Shown here: positions 32,765 to 47,090 of the stretch, one piece after another
How the letters are laid out: every line of letters starts with the position of its first letter
Position numbering within the stretch: the first letter of the stretch is position 1
Source of the DNA: Paraescarpia echinospica
Lineage: Eukaryota > Annelida > Polychaeta > Sabellida > Siboglinidae
NCBI GenBank assembly: GCA_020002185.1
Contig: CM034541.1
Location: 51,258,562-51,322,561, forward strand
Reading direction: 5' to 3'
Length of the DNA: 64,000 nt
Notes under the pieces: generated by a model
What the model saw: the letters and a program-made list of their open reading frames with translations, nothing else
Told to the model about the DNA's origin: nothing
Databases searched by the model: none
Position numbers and translations under genes: made by a program

Positions 32765-33185
32765 CATGCGTGCAATTAGTGAACATGGCTTGTCTCGTAT
32801 CTAAAATCAATCCCAAGTCTGACATACCTCGGTTTCCACCTTAATCAGAGACACATTAAGTGGCAATGTCTGGTCGAATTATTGTGTGTTGGCATACGTG
32901 CAAGAGGTCATCAATTGACAAGTGCCATCACTTGAAAGCTCAGTTGTCACGACTCACAAAACACCAGTTCTATTCGCTCATCAGTAAGCAAGTGCTCTTA
33001 AAAATTAACATATAATGCACAGTCCTTATTTTCGTTATTTACTTACTGAAGTCGTCAACTTTTTTATGGCGACATGATGTGTTAGTTCCAATGGTTACTG
33101 TTTGTTATGACACTTGGTCCATTAAACCCCGTGGAGCACAGTGTCCTTCACACAGCTACTCGTCTCTCCGACAGTTTGGCTGATC

Positions 33186-33945
<760 letters not shown>

Positions 33946-33947
33946 AA

Positions 33948-33998
33948 ACCACACACACACACTAGCAAACGCACGCACGCACGCACGCACGCGCGCAC

Positions 33999-34042
<44 letters not shown>

Positions 34043-34046
34043 ACAC
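33948..34046 (+). repeat. CA/CACG microsatellite
   Basis: About 100 bp of CACA, CACG and CGCG units. Confidence 0.95.
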
Positions 34047-34049
34047 TGT

Positions 34050-35035
34050 GTACACACACAACGAGCGATGGAAAGTTTGATTGAAAGAAACACCACAGAT
34101 TATAATATAAGAAAAAGTGTAATAAATAAATTAACGGAATCGTTGATCTGATAATTGCGCAAATGGCATTATTGTGAATACAATATATCACATTTTAAAA
34201 AAACTTGACATATATCTGATAAAGGCGTGCTACGTGTTGTATTATAAATCAAATTTTGTGTCCACTATTCATCGGAATCTAGCTTCTTTGGATTGTAATC
34301 TTGGTCAACCTTGTGAAGTGACATTGTTGATTTACTACACATTATAGTTACAAGTTTTTAAGACGGCGATGTTTACTCGCATAGATGCCTCACAACAACA
34401 CAACAATTGTATGATCCTCTAGGTGAGATCTCCGTCCTGGTAGATGAATGGTTGCCGAACGTCGCCATCTTATCTCCCTTTGTACTGCAGGGTCATTAAG
34501 AAGTATCACGTCTGAGTCGATATGAATGATGACGTCTCGAGCGAAATACATATCGCCTTCATCAGAATGAATTGATGCGTGGTATGGTCAATACTTTCTG
34601 CGTGAATCTAACATCTCATCTGACAAGTTGCTAGGGAGCCAATTACTGGATTTCCTGATATCGCCACAATTCCCCGGCTCGCCGATATTCACACGACTGT
34701 AAGACAGTGAGCCTAAGCGATTGATCTACACAATACCACTCTACCAAATATCTCTCCAGAGACAGAACAATCGCATTCATCGATGTATTTAAATATCTGG
34801 TTTTGTATTAAGTGTTTGTATAGAAGTCTTAATTGTTGTCTAGATTAAGAAAGACGTCAACGGCATCTTAAATGCCTGGCGTCAGCATCCATTCCTAGAG
34901 ATTAGACGATTATATTAAAATGTATATTTATTAAAAAATTATTTTAATTGGAGTAAACTAGATTTTAATAAAAAAAATGTTGGACACTTATATCGCCTCA
35001 GTGAAGAAAGAGTTTGAATATAATGCATACAACAT
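34050..35035. other. no gene recognised
   Basis: No supported coding region. Confidence 0.4.
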
Positions 35036-35125
35036 ACATACATACATACAAGAACGCACACACACACATACGCGCAATCACGCACGCGCGCGCGCAAACA
35101 CACACACACACACACACATATACAC
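35036..35125 (+). repeat. CA/CATA microsatellite
   Basis: CATA units, then CACA and CGCG alternation, about 90 bp. Confidence 0.9.
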
Positions 35126-35624
35126 ATACGTGCCCTTGGTGTGGGTGTGTTTCACCATGGGTGGATGTCAGCTAGTTTGTCATGATAGAGAGTTTACTGC
35201 AGCCATAATTAACAAATTGTTCAACCATAGCTAACATATTACCATGATTATAATAGACAGTTCGCTCTGCTCCCGATTGTCTGTTTGCTTTGGCCATAGT
35301 CGAGTAAACCGATTGTTTGTTTTGCTCGTATTAGGCGTTTGCTCTCCGTCACACGAACAGTTATTTTATAGTACATAGTTAATTTATCCTGCGTTTATTG
35401 TAACTGGTCTATCGTTATTTGCAGTGGCGCGGAATGTGAACACAAATGATCCCACTCCCGTTATTCTAAGGTAATACTGACACTTTGTTAGACAAACTTA
35501 TTATTGATATTCTATAGTTATACACGGCAAGGGTAGCACTTTAGCGAGTGGAACATATACTCGGGCGACCGCGTTTAATTAGTTTTATTTGACTCTCTTT
35601 GAACGGCTAAGACACACCCAACGG

Positions 35625-35719
35625 GTGTGCTTTGGTCGCTACTGTAAACATATTTACCTGTCGGAGTTGTTTACGGGAGACAATCTCCACCAGAAGGGCA
35701 ATTTTTGGTACAGGGTAAC
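35625..35719 (+). repeat. 95-bp dispersed repeat, copy 2, followed by a CA tract
   Basis: Identical to 20962-21056 over all 95 bp and again directly followed by a CA microsatellite (35721-35886). It probably represents a short element with a microsatellite 3' tail, or a conserved seed of microsatellite birth. Confidence 0.95.
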
Positions 35720-35720
35720 A

Positions 35721-35886
<166 letters not shown>

Positions 35887-35889
35887 TCA

Positions 35890-38490
35890 AAAACAGCTCG
35901 CCGTGTAGGCCAAGCAGGTAAACACCGGCGCGGGGAATTATACGCAGCCTGCATGAACAGACATCTGTGAACGAATGAAACGAGTACGTGAACCCGCTAC
36001 TGTGTGTGACCGATATACAGACGCACGTTTGAGATTGGAACCAGGGCAACCTCCAGCTTCCCTCAGCCCGTCATCGTGGGTGGAGTTCCTTGATGCATAA
36101 CTCGCATTTATTGGCAGTCATTTTATTGGCAGACATTTCCTTAGCATGCTGTGAAAGTAAACACGGTATACTTGTTTTCCTGGAAAATTCGCTGCCAAAA
36201 TATATGTGCAAGGCCAAGGAGTCGTCCGCTATAAACATAGTATAAAATGGTGCGTCAATAAACAGTTTGCAGCAATTGAACAGGAGAACAGTAGCTCGGT
36301 GATGGTAGAATGGTATCTTGCTTTGCTTAATATTTGATAAAACGGTCATTAATATGCGACTTTGTTGGAGTATTATTCACAAATGCAGTGCGTAGTGACA
36401 CAGTACAACAATGTTCTAAACTGTCCGCCAGACACTGAACTTACATACTTGTATATGTATACACAGCTCACGCACAGTGAAATAGGAATCGAGGCCATTT
36501 CACCTTCGCGGATGATACGGACGCGAACAGATGCAGGTTGACGGCACCGCCAGCGCCCCCTGACGTCGCTACCGACTCCGCTATCTAGCGCGTCCCCGCC
36601 TTCCACGGGTCATAGCCGTGAGAGCGGGTCTTGAGCTGACACTGTGCTGGGTATGCGGCACACGGAAACGAGGCCACGTGCTTAGAGATGCCAACAACGT
36701 TCTATGGCAGACATCAACGCTCATTGATTGAGAACGACTTCAAGATGCGTGGCGTTATCGCCTCAAATTTGCGAGAGCATCAGGGCGACTAACTGCAGTG
36801 CTGGGAGACACGTAGGTGCTTTTTCTTTGTCTGTGTCGTTTGTTTTACTTCTTATCTGCTTTACCATAACAGAAACCGATGAGTTGTTAAGGTTTACAAT
36901 TGTCATAAAACGTATAAAGGTTTACCAACCGTTTTATTGCTTTTTCTTTCACTTTCCTTATAAAGGGATCAGTGCCTGCGAGTGCACTTATTTTTCTGAC
37001 GCATGAATTGGATGGTGTTTAGTCTTAGTTGCTGTTAGGGTGTTTTGTTGGGAATGCGTATTTATTGTCTGACAGTGCTTAATATAACAACTACCCAATG
37101 ACAGAATACTCTATAAAAGGTACGTCAATTGTTATGCACGTTGTGTTTTGAAACGGAAATACTGAACTGTAGCACAGCGGAGAACTTGGCAGATCGTTCA
37201 AATGATATATACACTCAAATGATAATAGTAATAACAATAAATGGCAGCACTTTAATTTTCTATGTGTGCTTCTACATTTCACGAACCATTGTGGAATGCA
37301 ACATACCGCAGTAGTGGAGTTCCTAGGTCAAAATGTGTTTCCTTATACTCTCATAGCCTAGTATAGCCATATCGATCAGCGCTGAGGCCCGATAGCGAAC
37401 ATCGGTGGGCATAACTACTAATAGAGACATCGACGACATTGCAACGATGCTGTGCTGTCTTCTTGGATTCAATGACGTTAAATATCGAGAACGCCAGCAA
37501 ATGTGTTGTTGGGATAGGATGATACAATTTGATATACGTGAGACGATTATTACACTCAACACAATACATGCCGTCTATATGACATAATAATTGGCCATCT
37601 TGCAGCACACTAATCCATAATACTGATATATAAAGTGGATATTACAAACACAGTTTTATATAAAGTGAGTCACCAGCCTTAACAAATTTAGCCGACAAGG
37701 CTAACTATATTTTATTAACTCACTGACCCAATTTAGAAGTCAACGATGTATGAAACGGACATGATTGCGGTTTCGTGACCGTACCTGCTGGTATTCACGT
37801 GTCGTCCTGGTGAAATCGATAGTTTTGCTGTATAGTTGCCTGTCTGCAGAATCGTCGCATCACCTGTGGTTTTTTTTGCATGAACCTCGGGTGGAAACCC
37901 CATGAATTATTTGTAGTTATTCACGCAACTCGTTAAAACGTCAAGATCTGGTTCGTCGTTCCGTCTCCTGCGGCTAATTTGTTTTATTGGTCGACATGAA
38001 AGCCCCATTCGTCACGCCATATGAGGTTTCACATTAGCGATGGCGACACTTTTGGGCGTTCGAACTGCACCGATTGCAGTATAACATGTTTGTATTCAGA
38101 GTGGCCGGCCTGTGTGCATTTGCGGTTCGAAAAATCGAAGCGAAATACGACATTCGCATTAGTTGCTAGATCAGCCGTAACTGGTCCGCGAACAAATCAC
38201 TGCTCAGATAATAAACGCCCTCGCAAAGAATGTAGTTGCATGGTTAAAGTGCAATAAAAGAAAGTAGTTCGGTCTCATGCTAAATCGGGCAGATCACGTG
38301 ATAGCGAGACACGAAAAGGACGATGGAATTAGGAGATGAGATTGGAACGAAGAAACACCTGTAAAGGAAGGTAACTTAGTTAGGAGCTGACTGTGATGGG
38401 AAGGACATTCAGAGAACGCTCAAGGACACATTAAGGGCGATGAAGGGATATTGTGAAGAGATATCTGGAAATGCATGTTTTAGCAGCAGA
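35890..38490. other. no gene recognised
   Basis: About 2.6 kb without a supported gene or clear repeat. Confidence 0.4.
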
Positions 38491-38497
38491 TAATGGC

Positions 38498-39126
38498 CAG
38501 CGCCGGATTTATGACTGTTGAGACCCACGGACAGTGGTTAACCAGTCAGTCTATCATAATAGTTTTCATTCCGTCCTACCTACTACAAATGTGGATTTCA
38601 CAAAACAACATAACGTGTTTCACTTAAAACACAAATCTGCATCAAATTACAATTTAATTTTGGTTCAGCGTATATGTGCGTATATACAGAAATAACATAT
38701 AACAGTGACGCCAACAGTCATGCATTCAATATACATTATAGTGCCAGATAGGAAAGCCATTTGTGTTCAATGGTTGTGCAAAGCGTATTCTTGCTGTATT
38801 TCAGTTTAAAACGAACGCTCAATACTACAGTTGGTGACAATAGTACACTAAATTTAAAAATTAATAAATTAGGAAATGCACCACTAGCTCGCGTATAAAC
38901 CATCAGCGTATACAGGGCGTGCCATCGCTTTCCTCATCAGTAAACATCGTTGAGAATTCAGTTCAATACCAGATCATGGTCCAGTTCGTCATAGTGCCAG
39001 CCAATCAGTGCAACAAATGTGTAAAATGTTGGTTACCTTCGAGCATGTATAACACAACACTTTGTCACCTGTTAGTTTGTCAGTTATCACGGTGCCATCA
39101 TCATCACCATCATCACCATCATCATC

Positions 39127-39158
<32 letters not shown>

Positions 39159-39192
39159 CATCATCACCATCATCATCACCATCATCATCATC

Positions 39193-39223
<31 letters not shown>

Positions 39224-39560
39224 CCATCATCACCATCATCATCATCATCATCATTATGCAGCCGTAGTGTCACGTGGTTGGGCGAAAACCTCAGCATTTC
39301 CCCGGTCTTCCTCTAGATCGTTTCCCTTCGTAAAGTCTCCAGGTTGTGCTACGCGATGTCCATCGGTTATCTCGTAGTCTGCTGATGTGGCCTGACCGTT
39401 CCACGTAGAGACACATGAGTTTTTTTCACCAACAGCAGGTATTTGACCGCAAAGCCGTGGGGTCATGACCCAACAATCACTTTATGGAGCCCCCCGTATA
39501 AACTATTTTGTAAGGGCCCAGGGCAAATGTCCTGTCTGCCCTGCCCTAAATCCGGCACTG
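38498..39560. mobile_element. candidate hAT-like element bounded by 14-bp inverted termini
   Basis: Left CAGCGCCGGATTTA (38498-38511) and right TAAATCCGGCACTG (39547-39560) are inverted copies with one mismatch. CAGNGCCGG starts are typical of hAT transposons. The 8-bp flanks (ATAATGGC, GGAATAGG) do not match, so these may be ends of two different insertions. No transposase lies inside. Confidence 0.35.
39097..39254 (+). repeat. (CAT)n microsatellite with CAC interruptions
   Basis: About 158 bp of CAT with regularly spaced CAC units. Frames read poly-His, poly-Ser or poly-Asp and are not evidence of genes. Confidence 0.98.
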
Positions 39561-40300
39561 GGAATAGGGGAATAGCATAACAGAGACAGGTCGTCCAGAG
39601 ATCGGTAAAGAATTCGTCACGTAGCCCCATCCCTCGTTTGCTGAGTTTGTTTCTGTATAGGGCTGCCGGTCGATAAGAAAAACATGTGCACGTCGAACAC
39701 TCACCCATGGTTTAGCGGTCATTCGTGTGAAAAGCACAGTGCAGAACCGTGATCCAAATAGAGACAGATGTCTTTTTGTGATCAACAGCTACGCTATTAA
39801 GACTACGTATGATCCAGTGATTTAATAAAAGTTTAGCGGTATGCGATTGCAAGGAGATGAGAAGTTGAACGAATCCTTTCTAGCACAGTGCCTAATTCCC
39901 AAATCGAAACGCTACCGGGTGATTACTCACAATCTTCCTGGATATAACGCCGACGACAAACGGTAGGACCTACAGCTGAGTAAAATACGACAACGTGGAG
40001 TTAGCGAAATTGCCCTGGCTTCGAAACTGCAGCATGATGATTGGAACTATGGCCTTTTCAATTGAGAGTCCAAAGCTAGCTCGGCAAGAAGACAACTAAG
40101 TACGTTCGATGCAATTTATAACACTCTGCCTATTATTTCCTAGTTATTCTGCACCGTATCATCGGGGTAATGCCTGCCTACATTCCCCGGGTTGAGTTGC
40201 AGTGTGTGTGGCGTCAACAGATGGTTCGCGAGCTGGAAACAGGTGGACCACTGAAACATGAGCAAACGGTTCAATTAAGGCTGATTAGAGCTCCGCCAAG

Positions 40301-40440
40301 ATAACATTTGCAATGACATTCTTTGGACCCAAGGCAAATAAATGTTGTCGTTAGCGTTCGCTTTGGTTTGTGCTTATTCTAACTACAGCTGAAACTGTAG
40401 GGGGGTTGAATAAGTTTATCGGGTACATGATACAAATTGC
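40301..40440 (+). repeat. diverged direct repeat, copy 1
   Basis: GATAACATTTGCAATGACATT, TTTGGACCCAA, TCGTTAGCGTTCGCTTTG and GGTTGAATAAGTTTATCGGG have partners in the same order at 40816-40955. Confidence 0.7.
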
Positions 40441-40494
40441 TTTAATTCAAGTTTGTACACGTTTAAATTAAGACACATCAGTCTGCTCGTGTGT

Positions 40495-40576
40495 GCGTGT
40501 GTGTGCGTGCGTGCGTGCATGTGTGTGTGTGTGTGAGAGATATATATATAGATAGATAGAGAGAGAGAGAGAGAGG
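40495..40576 (+). repeat. (GT)n/(GA)n microsatellite
   Basis: GTGTGC and GTGCGT units followed by TATA, GATA and GA runs. Confidence 0.9.
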
Positions 40577-40815
40577 GGGGGATTTTTGGATTTCATGATT
40601 TTCGTTATGTGCATTGCTAACAAACATTCGATAATGCAATACATTTATTCAATGATTTTCATGTTAACAATCCATTTCTATTTTCGCTTTGTCGTCGTAA
40701 ATTAACAATGTACATTAGTTATAAACATATAACTGCATCATATTCATAAGGAGAATTATCTAGACAACAGTACAGGAATCAACCATTCCTCAATTAGGAT
40801 TGTTTAAATATCCGG

Positions 40816-40955
40816 CATGATAACATCTGTAATGGCGTTGTTTGGACGCAAAACTAAATCTATGCTATCGTTAGTGCTTTCTTTGTTTCGTAATCAGTCT
40901 AACGACAGTAGAAACTAACGGGGATTGAATAAATTCATTGGGTTCTGGCACACAC
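40816..40955 (+). repeat. diverged direct repeat, copy 2
   Basis: Second copy of the 40301-40440 sequence, 515 bp downstream in the same orientation (GATAACATCTGTAATGGCGT, GGGATTGAATAAATTCATTGG). Confidence 0.7.
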
Positions 40956-41589
40956 AAAATACGTTTAATACGCTAGAAAGATGAATACACCCGATACCAT
41001 ATTATCGTGACAAAATTGGGAGCGTTTACGATGTATTCATAATCATTATGTATGACCCGTTTATTTGTACAGCGCCATAAAAGCAGCGTATATCGACCCA
41101 CTATGACGCTGTTCACCCACTCGTGACAATATAATAATGACTAGGAGGTCAACAGACAATCTAGCGCTGCGTCATGGTCACGTCTGCTTCAGATAATCGG
41201 TTTTATTGGTAGATATAGAAACAATATGTTCATAAGAGGTTACACGTTATCTTGTGTGTGACGGCTTACTCCCCCCGGTGCACACGAAACGAAGGGTCAT
41301 AGTCTCAGATTTTCACCAGAAATACAGCATTTACTGTACTTCACAAATACTACGTGACATGTTTACTTCCCCTGGCTCGCGTCGAGTCGAGTCGAGTCGA
41401 TATTGAAATAAACAAGTCTGCCAGGAGGTCAATTGTTCTACGGATTGGATATTGTGTTATATAAGAACTTACTTTACCTTTTACGTAACATTGAACAGTG
41501 TTGTTATTTTCCCGTTAAGTATAAGACATACAGCTGTATATGTATAACTTCGTGTCCACGTTTCTTTGTTTTGGTAATTTGGTAACGCA

Positions 41590-41878
41590 TGTTTGTTATA
41601 CTTTAGTTTTAGTTCTAGTTGTTTCCAGCGGATGCTGGCACTGAGGGTGGTCACTGCCAGGGTGCTTGTCGTCCTCAGTGGGTGTCGTCCTCGGTGGTTC
41701 TTTTGCGTCCCAAAATGAGACGGGACCGACATTAACGTGAGTCTCGAGGGATACACAGTCCCCGATGTTGAGAGCCAGGTTTTTACTCCAAATATAATGC
41801 CTGCCCGGTCTGGGTTTTGAACTCAGAGCGCTGGCATGCCAGGCGGATGTGCTAACCACTACACTATCGCGCTCTCCT
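41590..41878 (-). mobile_element. tRNA-derived SINE
   Basis: Reading on the minus strand from 41878, a tRNA-like head carries an A box (TAGTGTAGTGGTTAGC, 41866-41851) and a B box (GAGTTCAAAACCC, 41824-41812). The body of about 200 bp includes GTCTCATTTTGGGACGCAA. Transcription by RNA polymerase III from these boxes is expected for the family. Confidence 0.8.
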
Positions 41879-41879
41879 T

Positions 41880-42770
41880 AAACTTACGTTAGTTTATGTA
41901 ACAGTTTGTTTTACAAGGTAGTGTTGTTGACCTTGCGACCAGCCCCCTAACCCGGAGGACCCACAGAGAAATTTAGTTTGACCTTTAGCCCTTAACCAAT
42001 CCTGGTTGGGTGACCCAACCGGCAGTAAAACACGCCAACGGTAACGATCTCATGGAATCGGTTCAGACGATATGCAATATTGTGAGCGGTTGTCAGACTA
42101 GGTTAGTGTAGTTTGTCTGGCTGATGTCACAGCAAGCGACACACCAGACGACACAGAAGGTTATGTTGCATTCAGTTAAGCGTTGTGTTGTGCCAACAAG
42201 TAATTACACGTCAGTGCGAATTAACGATCCGACCAAAGGTGTCTGTCTGCGATATACCATAGAGACTCTTCACGCATATATAATAAATTGTATTCTTCGA
42301 CAGCGACCACCAAGCCGCAATTTCTCTGGCGCAAAACACCAGCCTGAAACGATGGAACGGCTTCAGCGTGGCGCCAACAAAGGTCGATTAGTGTAACGTT
42401 TCCTGAATGGCTGAATGTGAGCTCGTGTTTGGCAGCCGTAAACAAAATGTTTATGTAGCCCTGTCTCACGCATGGCTGCGTCACAGGTTTGCAGCGCCGA
42501 GAAATCTGGGGAGCGGTTATTTGAGCTGCACGTGTAAAGAGGTGGGCTGCTGTACGGGGGGAGGGGAAGGGGGTAGGGGGGAGGGGAGGAGGCTATCGCA
42601 TTCTTGCTGGAGTAGTCGGGTCGGAGTTACATATCCTGTTGTGCTTCGGAACGGTGATAGCTGTATTTATTCACCATGCAAGTACGGTGGTTTATACTTT
42701 TTATTTTATGAATTATTATATCAGTGGATAGATGGTTAACAAAGTAAAATAAAGTAAATCTTAGTTCAGG
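41880..42770. other. no gene recognised
   Basis: Contains a G-rich stretch (42555-42590) but no supported gene. Confidence 0.4.
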
Positions 42771-42774
42771 TCTC

Positions 42775-43766
42775 AATGTCTCCCTCCCTCCATGCCTCCC
42801 TCGTTTCCCTCCCTTCCCCCCTTCCCCCCTTCCCTCCCTCCCTCCCTTCTATCCCTGCCTGCCTCCCTCCCTCCTATCCTTCTCTCCCTTCCAATCCCTC
42901 CCTCCCTCCCTCCCTCCCTTCTATCCCTTTCTCCATCCCTTCCATCCCTCCATCCCTCCCTCCCTCCATCGCTCCCTCCCTCCCATCCCTCCCTCCCTCC
43001 CCCTCTCCCTCCATCCCTCCCTACATCTCTCCTTTCCCTCTCTTCCCTCCCTCCCTTCCTCCCTCTCTCCTTCCCTCCCTCCCTTCCATCCTTCCCTCCC
43101 TTTTATCCCTCCCTCCTTCCCTCCCTCCCCCTCTCCCTCCCTTCCGTCCCTTCTATCCTTCCCTCCCTTCGATCCATCCTTCCCTCCCTTCTATCCCTTC
43201 CTCCCTTCTATCCCTCCCTTCCTCCCTCCCTCCCTCCATACGTCCCTCCCTCCCTACATCTCTCCCTTCCCTCCCTTCCCCTCCCTCCCTCCCTTCTTTC
43301 CCTCCCTGCCTCCCTCCCATCCTTCTCTCCCTTCCCTCCCTTCACTCCCTTCCCTCCTTCCCTCCCTCCCTCCTCCCCTTCCCTCCTCCCTTCCTCCCTT
43401 CCCCCTCCCTCCCTCCCCTTCTATCCCTCCCCCCCCTCTGCCTCCCCTTGCCTCCCTCCCCTCCTATCCCTTCTCTCTCCATCCTCCCCTCCCCTTCTAT
43501 CCCTCCCTCCATCCCTCCTTCCTCCAACTCTCCCCTCCAACTCTCCTCCCTCCCCTCCCTCCCTCCCTCCCTCCCTCCCTCCTCCCTCCCCTCCTCCCTC
43601 CCTCCCCCCTCCCTCCCTCCCTCCCTCCCTCCCTCCCTCCCTCCCTCCCCTCCTCCCTCCCTCCCTCCTCCCTCTCCCTCCCTCCCTCCCTCCTCTCCCT
43701 CCCTCCTCTCCCTCCCTCCCTCCCTCCCTCCCACCGTCCCTCCTTCTCTCCCTCCCTCCCTCCATC
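42775..43766 (+). repeat. 1-kb polypyrimidine tract, TCCC-type
   Basis: About 990 bp made almost only of C and T on this strand, in CCCT/TCCC units with scattered TATCC and CATCC. It opens long frames (over 330 codons) of Pro/Ser/Leu that are compositional artefacts. Such a tract can form triplex or i-motif/G-quadruplex structures. Confidence 0.98.
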
Positions 43767-43779
43767 GAAACTATTAGCG

Positions 43780-44435
43780 GTGATTAGTTTAAAATACCTT
43801 AATAATTAATAGGCATACTGATGTTTGACGTTACTCGACACCTTCTTGGGTACAGTAGCACGTGGCTATTTTGGTAAACAGACACGTTCATCTCACTGGC
43901 GTTTTAAAAGAATTTGAGATTTTAACGAAATTTATCATATATATCATTCAAATTGTTAACATAACCGGAACGCAGGAACTACTGCGATAGCACGAAAACA
44001 CGGCCTGCTGTACTCTTATTAGCTAGTTGGTATACTAAGCTTGGTGAAGAATAACTGTGGCTTGTATTACAACAATTACAGCTTGGGATAGAAGTATGTT
44101 AACTTAGGCTGACGCTTTGAACTAAGGTATTGTTTGCGATATGAACCGTTCCAATATAAAGTAACACGAGAAAATCGGTGCAATGAAACGGTATTGCAGT
44201 GTACAAGTACAGTGGGTTAGAGTTATACCTGCTTAATACTGACTAATACGTTCAAATTTATTTATACAAAGTGTAGCGAATCTTCATGATTGTATTCTGT
44301 CATATCCCCAGGTAGGTTAGAGACTAGACAAAATGTTTACATAATTACTGAACATTTCTTTACTTGAATAATAGAGAAGTGAATTTTGATAGTTTCGAAA
44401 AGCAACACTATTATTTATTCGTTCCCACAGTACGT
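43780..44435. other. no gene recognised
   Basis: Spacer between the polypyrimidine tract and the LINE. Confidence 0.4.
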
Positions 44436-44439
44436 CGCC

Positions 44440-47090
44440 GACATTGCAGATTGATTGCACAACAGATTGATTGCACAGCGAAGAAGCTGTTTGGTGTAAC
44501 ATAGTTACAGGAAACTCAACGTTAACGGTTGGATTAGTTTATCGAAGTCCAAACATAAGCATAGAAGAGAATGAAAAAATACAAAACGCTATAAGGGAAG
44601 TGAGCAAACGGGACTGTGTTATTATGGGGGATTTTAACCATGGGCATATAAAATGGAAATCTCTACAGAGTATGGGTAGTGAGGACCACAAGTTTTTAGA
44701 TTTAGTACAAGATAGTTTCCTTTCTCAACATGTGCTAGAACCAACCAGGGGAGAGAATGTGTTAGACTTAGTTTTGTCCTCACAGAATGAATTAGTTGAC
44801 AATGTTAAATTATGTGAGCCTCTGGGAAGTAGTGATCACAACCAGATACATTTTACCATCAAAGTAAAATCAGAAAGAAATAATAAAAGCAGTTGAGGAG
44901 AAATTTCCACAAAGGAAGATATAAGGAAATGAGGAAATATTTAGCAAAGATAGACTGGAATAATACACTGAAGAATAAGACAGCAACATAATGCTGGAAT
45001 ATCTTAAAGAATGAAATAGAGTGCATCGTAGATAAATTTGTTCCCTTCAAAAAACAAGGGAAACGGACCAGAAAGAAATACTTATCGAAAGAAGCCATTA
45101 GAAAAATTAAGTATAAACAAATGATGTGGAAGTCATACAGACGTACTGGAAATGACGAAGACTACAACATTTATAAAGAAGCACTAAACCAAGCTACAGC
45201 TGAAATTAGAAATTCAAAGAGACGCTATGAACATAAATTAGCTTGTAATATAAAACATGACAGCAAGAGTTTTTATGCGTATGTTCGAAGCAAACAGAAA
45301 GTTCAGGATAAGGTCGGTCCTCTAGAAGATAGTGCTGGAAATATAATATCAGAAGGATTCTTAATGGCAGAAGACCAAAATGAGTATTTTAGTTCAGTGT
45401 TTACCAGAGAAGACACTAGTTCACTGCCAGTACCAGAGGCTAAGTTCAAGGGGGCAGAATCAGACTATTTAAGACAGTTAATTGTAACCCCAGAAATGGT
45501 AGCTAAGAAAATTAGGGCTATGAAGGAAAATAAATCACCTGGAGTGGATGGTATTCCACCCAAACTACTATTGGAAATTGTAGAACAAATTAGCATACCG
45601 CTTGCAACAGTTTTCAACTTATCATTAGAAGAGGGAGTGGTTCCTTTAGAATGGAAAGAAGCAAACATTATACCGTTATTTAAAAGAGGTTCGAGAAACA
45701 AGTCAGAGAACTATAGACCAGTGAGTTTAACATCAGTAACTTGTAAATTATTAGAAAGACTAATTAAAGATCACATGGTGGATTTTCTTGTTAAACATAA
45801 CTTGATAAACCCATCTCAACATGGGTTTCTAAAAGCGAGGTCATGCTTAACAAATATGTTATGTTTTTTGGAAGATATCACTAAGTGGGTAGATGATGGA
45901 TCACCAGTAGATATCATCTACTTAGATTTTCAAAAAGCTTTCGACAAAGTGCCACATCAGAGATTACTGCTTAAACTAAAAGCCCATGGCATAGGAAATG
46001 GTATAATTAACTGGATAGAAAAATGGCTGATTGACAGAAGACAACGGGTAGTTGTTGATGGGGAGGCTTCAAACTGGAAATCAGTTTTGAGTGGGGTTCC
46101 ACAGGGATCAGTACTGGGACCTATATTATTCTTAATATATATATAAACGATTTGGACGATGATATAGCTAGCAAGGTGTTGAAATTTGCAGATGATACAA
46201 AAGTGTTTAGAAGGATTAAAAGTGATGGGGATAGACAGCATTTACAAGATGATCTTGACAGGTTGATCAAATGGTCTGAAAAGTGGCAAATGTTGTTCAA
46301 TTTTGGGAAATGTAAATGCCTCCACACAGGACATGGGAACGAATATGTAGAATATACAATGGGGGGAACTGTACTAAGTACTACTGTAAAAGAAAAAGAC
46401 TTAGGGCTGACAATTAGTGCTGACATGAAGGTTTCAGAGCAGTGTGGAATTGCAGCTTCAAAAGGAAATCAAATCCTTGGATTGATTAGGCGAAATATAG
46501 CATATAAAGAAAAAGAACTAATAATACCGCTGTACAAAACAATAGTTAGGCCTCATTTAGAATATTGTATACAAGCGTGGAGGCCATACCGCAAGAAGGA
46601 CATAGATATGCTAGAAAGAGTACAGAGGAGAGCGACTAAAATGATACCAAAACTGAGGGATCTTAGTTATGAAAAACGCCTAAAAGAATGTGGTTTAACA
46701 ACACTAGAGACCAGGAGATTGAGAGGAGATCAGATAGAAGTGTTTAAAATATTGAATGGTTATGAAAATATTGATAGAAATATGTTTTTTTTCAGTTAAG
46801 AAAGATAGAAAGACTAGAGGACATGAAGTTACATTAGTAAAGGAGCAGTGTAGATTAGACGTAAGAAAGTTCTCATTTTCACAAAGGACTGTGAATGAAT
46901 GGAACAGATTATCTGATGATTGTGTGGGTGCTAGTAGTGTGAATATGTTTAAAAATAAAATCGACACATACCTCAGAAGGGCTGGATATATGTAGATAAA
47001 AGGGTTGGACTCTAGATAAGCCAAAAGGCTTCCTTGTCCACCTGCCATCTAGAGTTAATTCTCTGGATGGCAATCTTGTTAAATCTTGTT
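44440..47090 (+). mobile_element. CR1-like LINE, copy 1 (5'-truncated)
   Basis: Starts inside the endonuclease (LTVGLVYRSPN, IMGDFNHGHI, GSSDHNQIHF, 44471-44896). After a frameshift near 44890 and a TAA near 44990 it runs through the linker and RT (45121-46146): DIIYLDFQKAFDKVPH motif A, SGVPQGSVLGPILF motif B. A 2-bp AT insertion in an AT run near 46140 breaks the frame just before FADD (46152-46799). A T-run insertion near 46790 breaks it again before the final KKDRKTRGHEV to RRAGYM (46995). The 3' UTR ends in TTGTTAAATC repeats. The GDFNH, SDH and FADD motifs survive, so it is a young but dead copy. Confidence 0.93.

Noticed and set aside
38919..39377. 152-codon frame with a poly-His stretch
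   Set aside because: Made by the (CAT)n microsatellite; flanking residues show no domain and no splice context.
42776..43787. Two overlapping open frames of over 330 codons, Pro/Ser/Leu only
   Set aside because: They are a by-product of the TCCC polypyrimidine tract, which lacks A and G and so cannot form stop codons on this strand.
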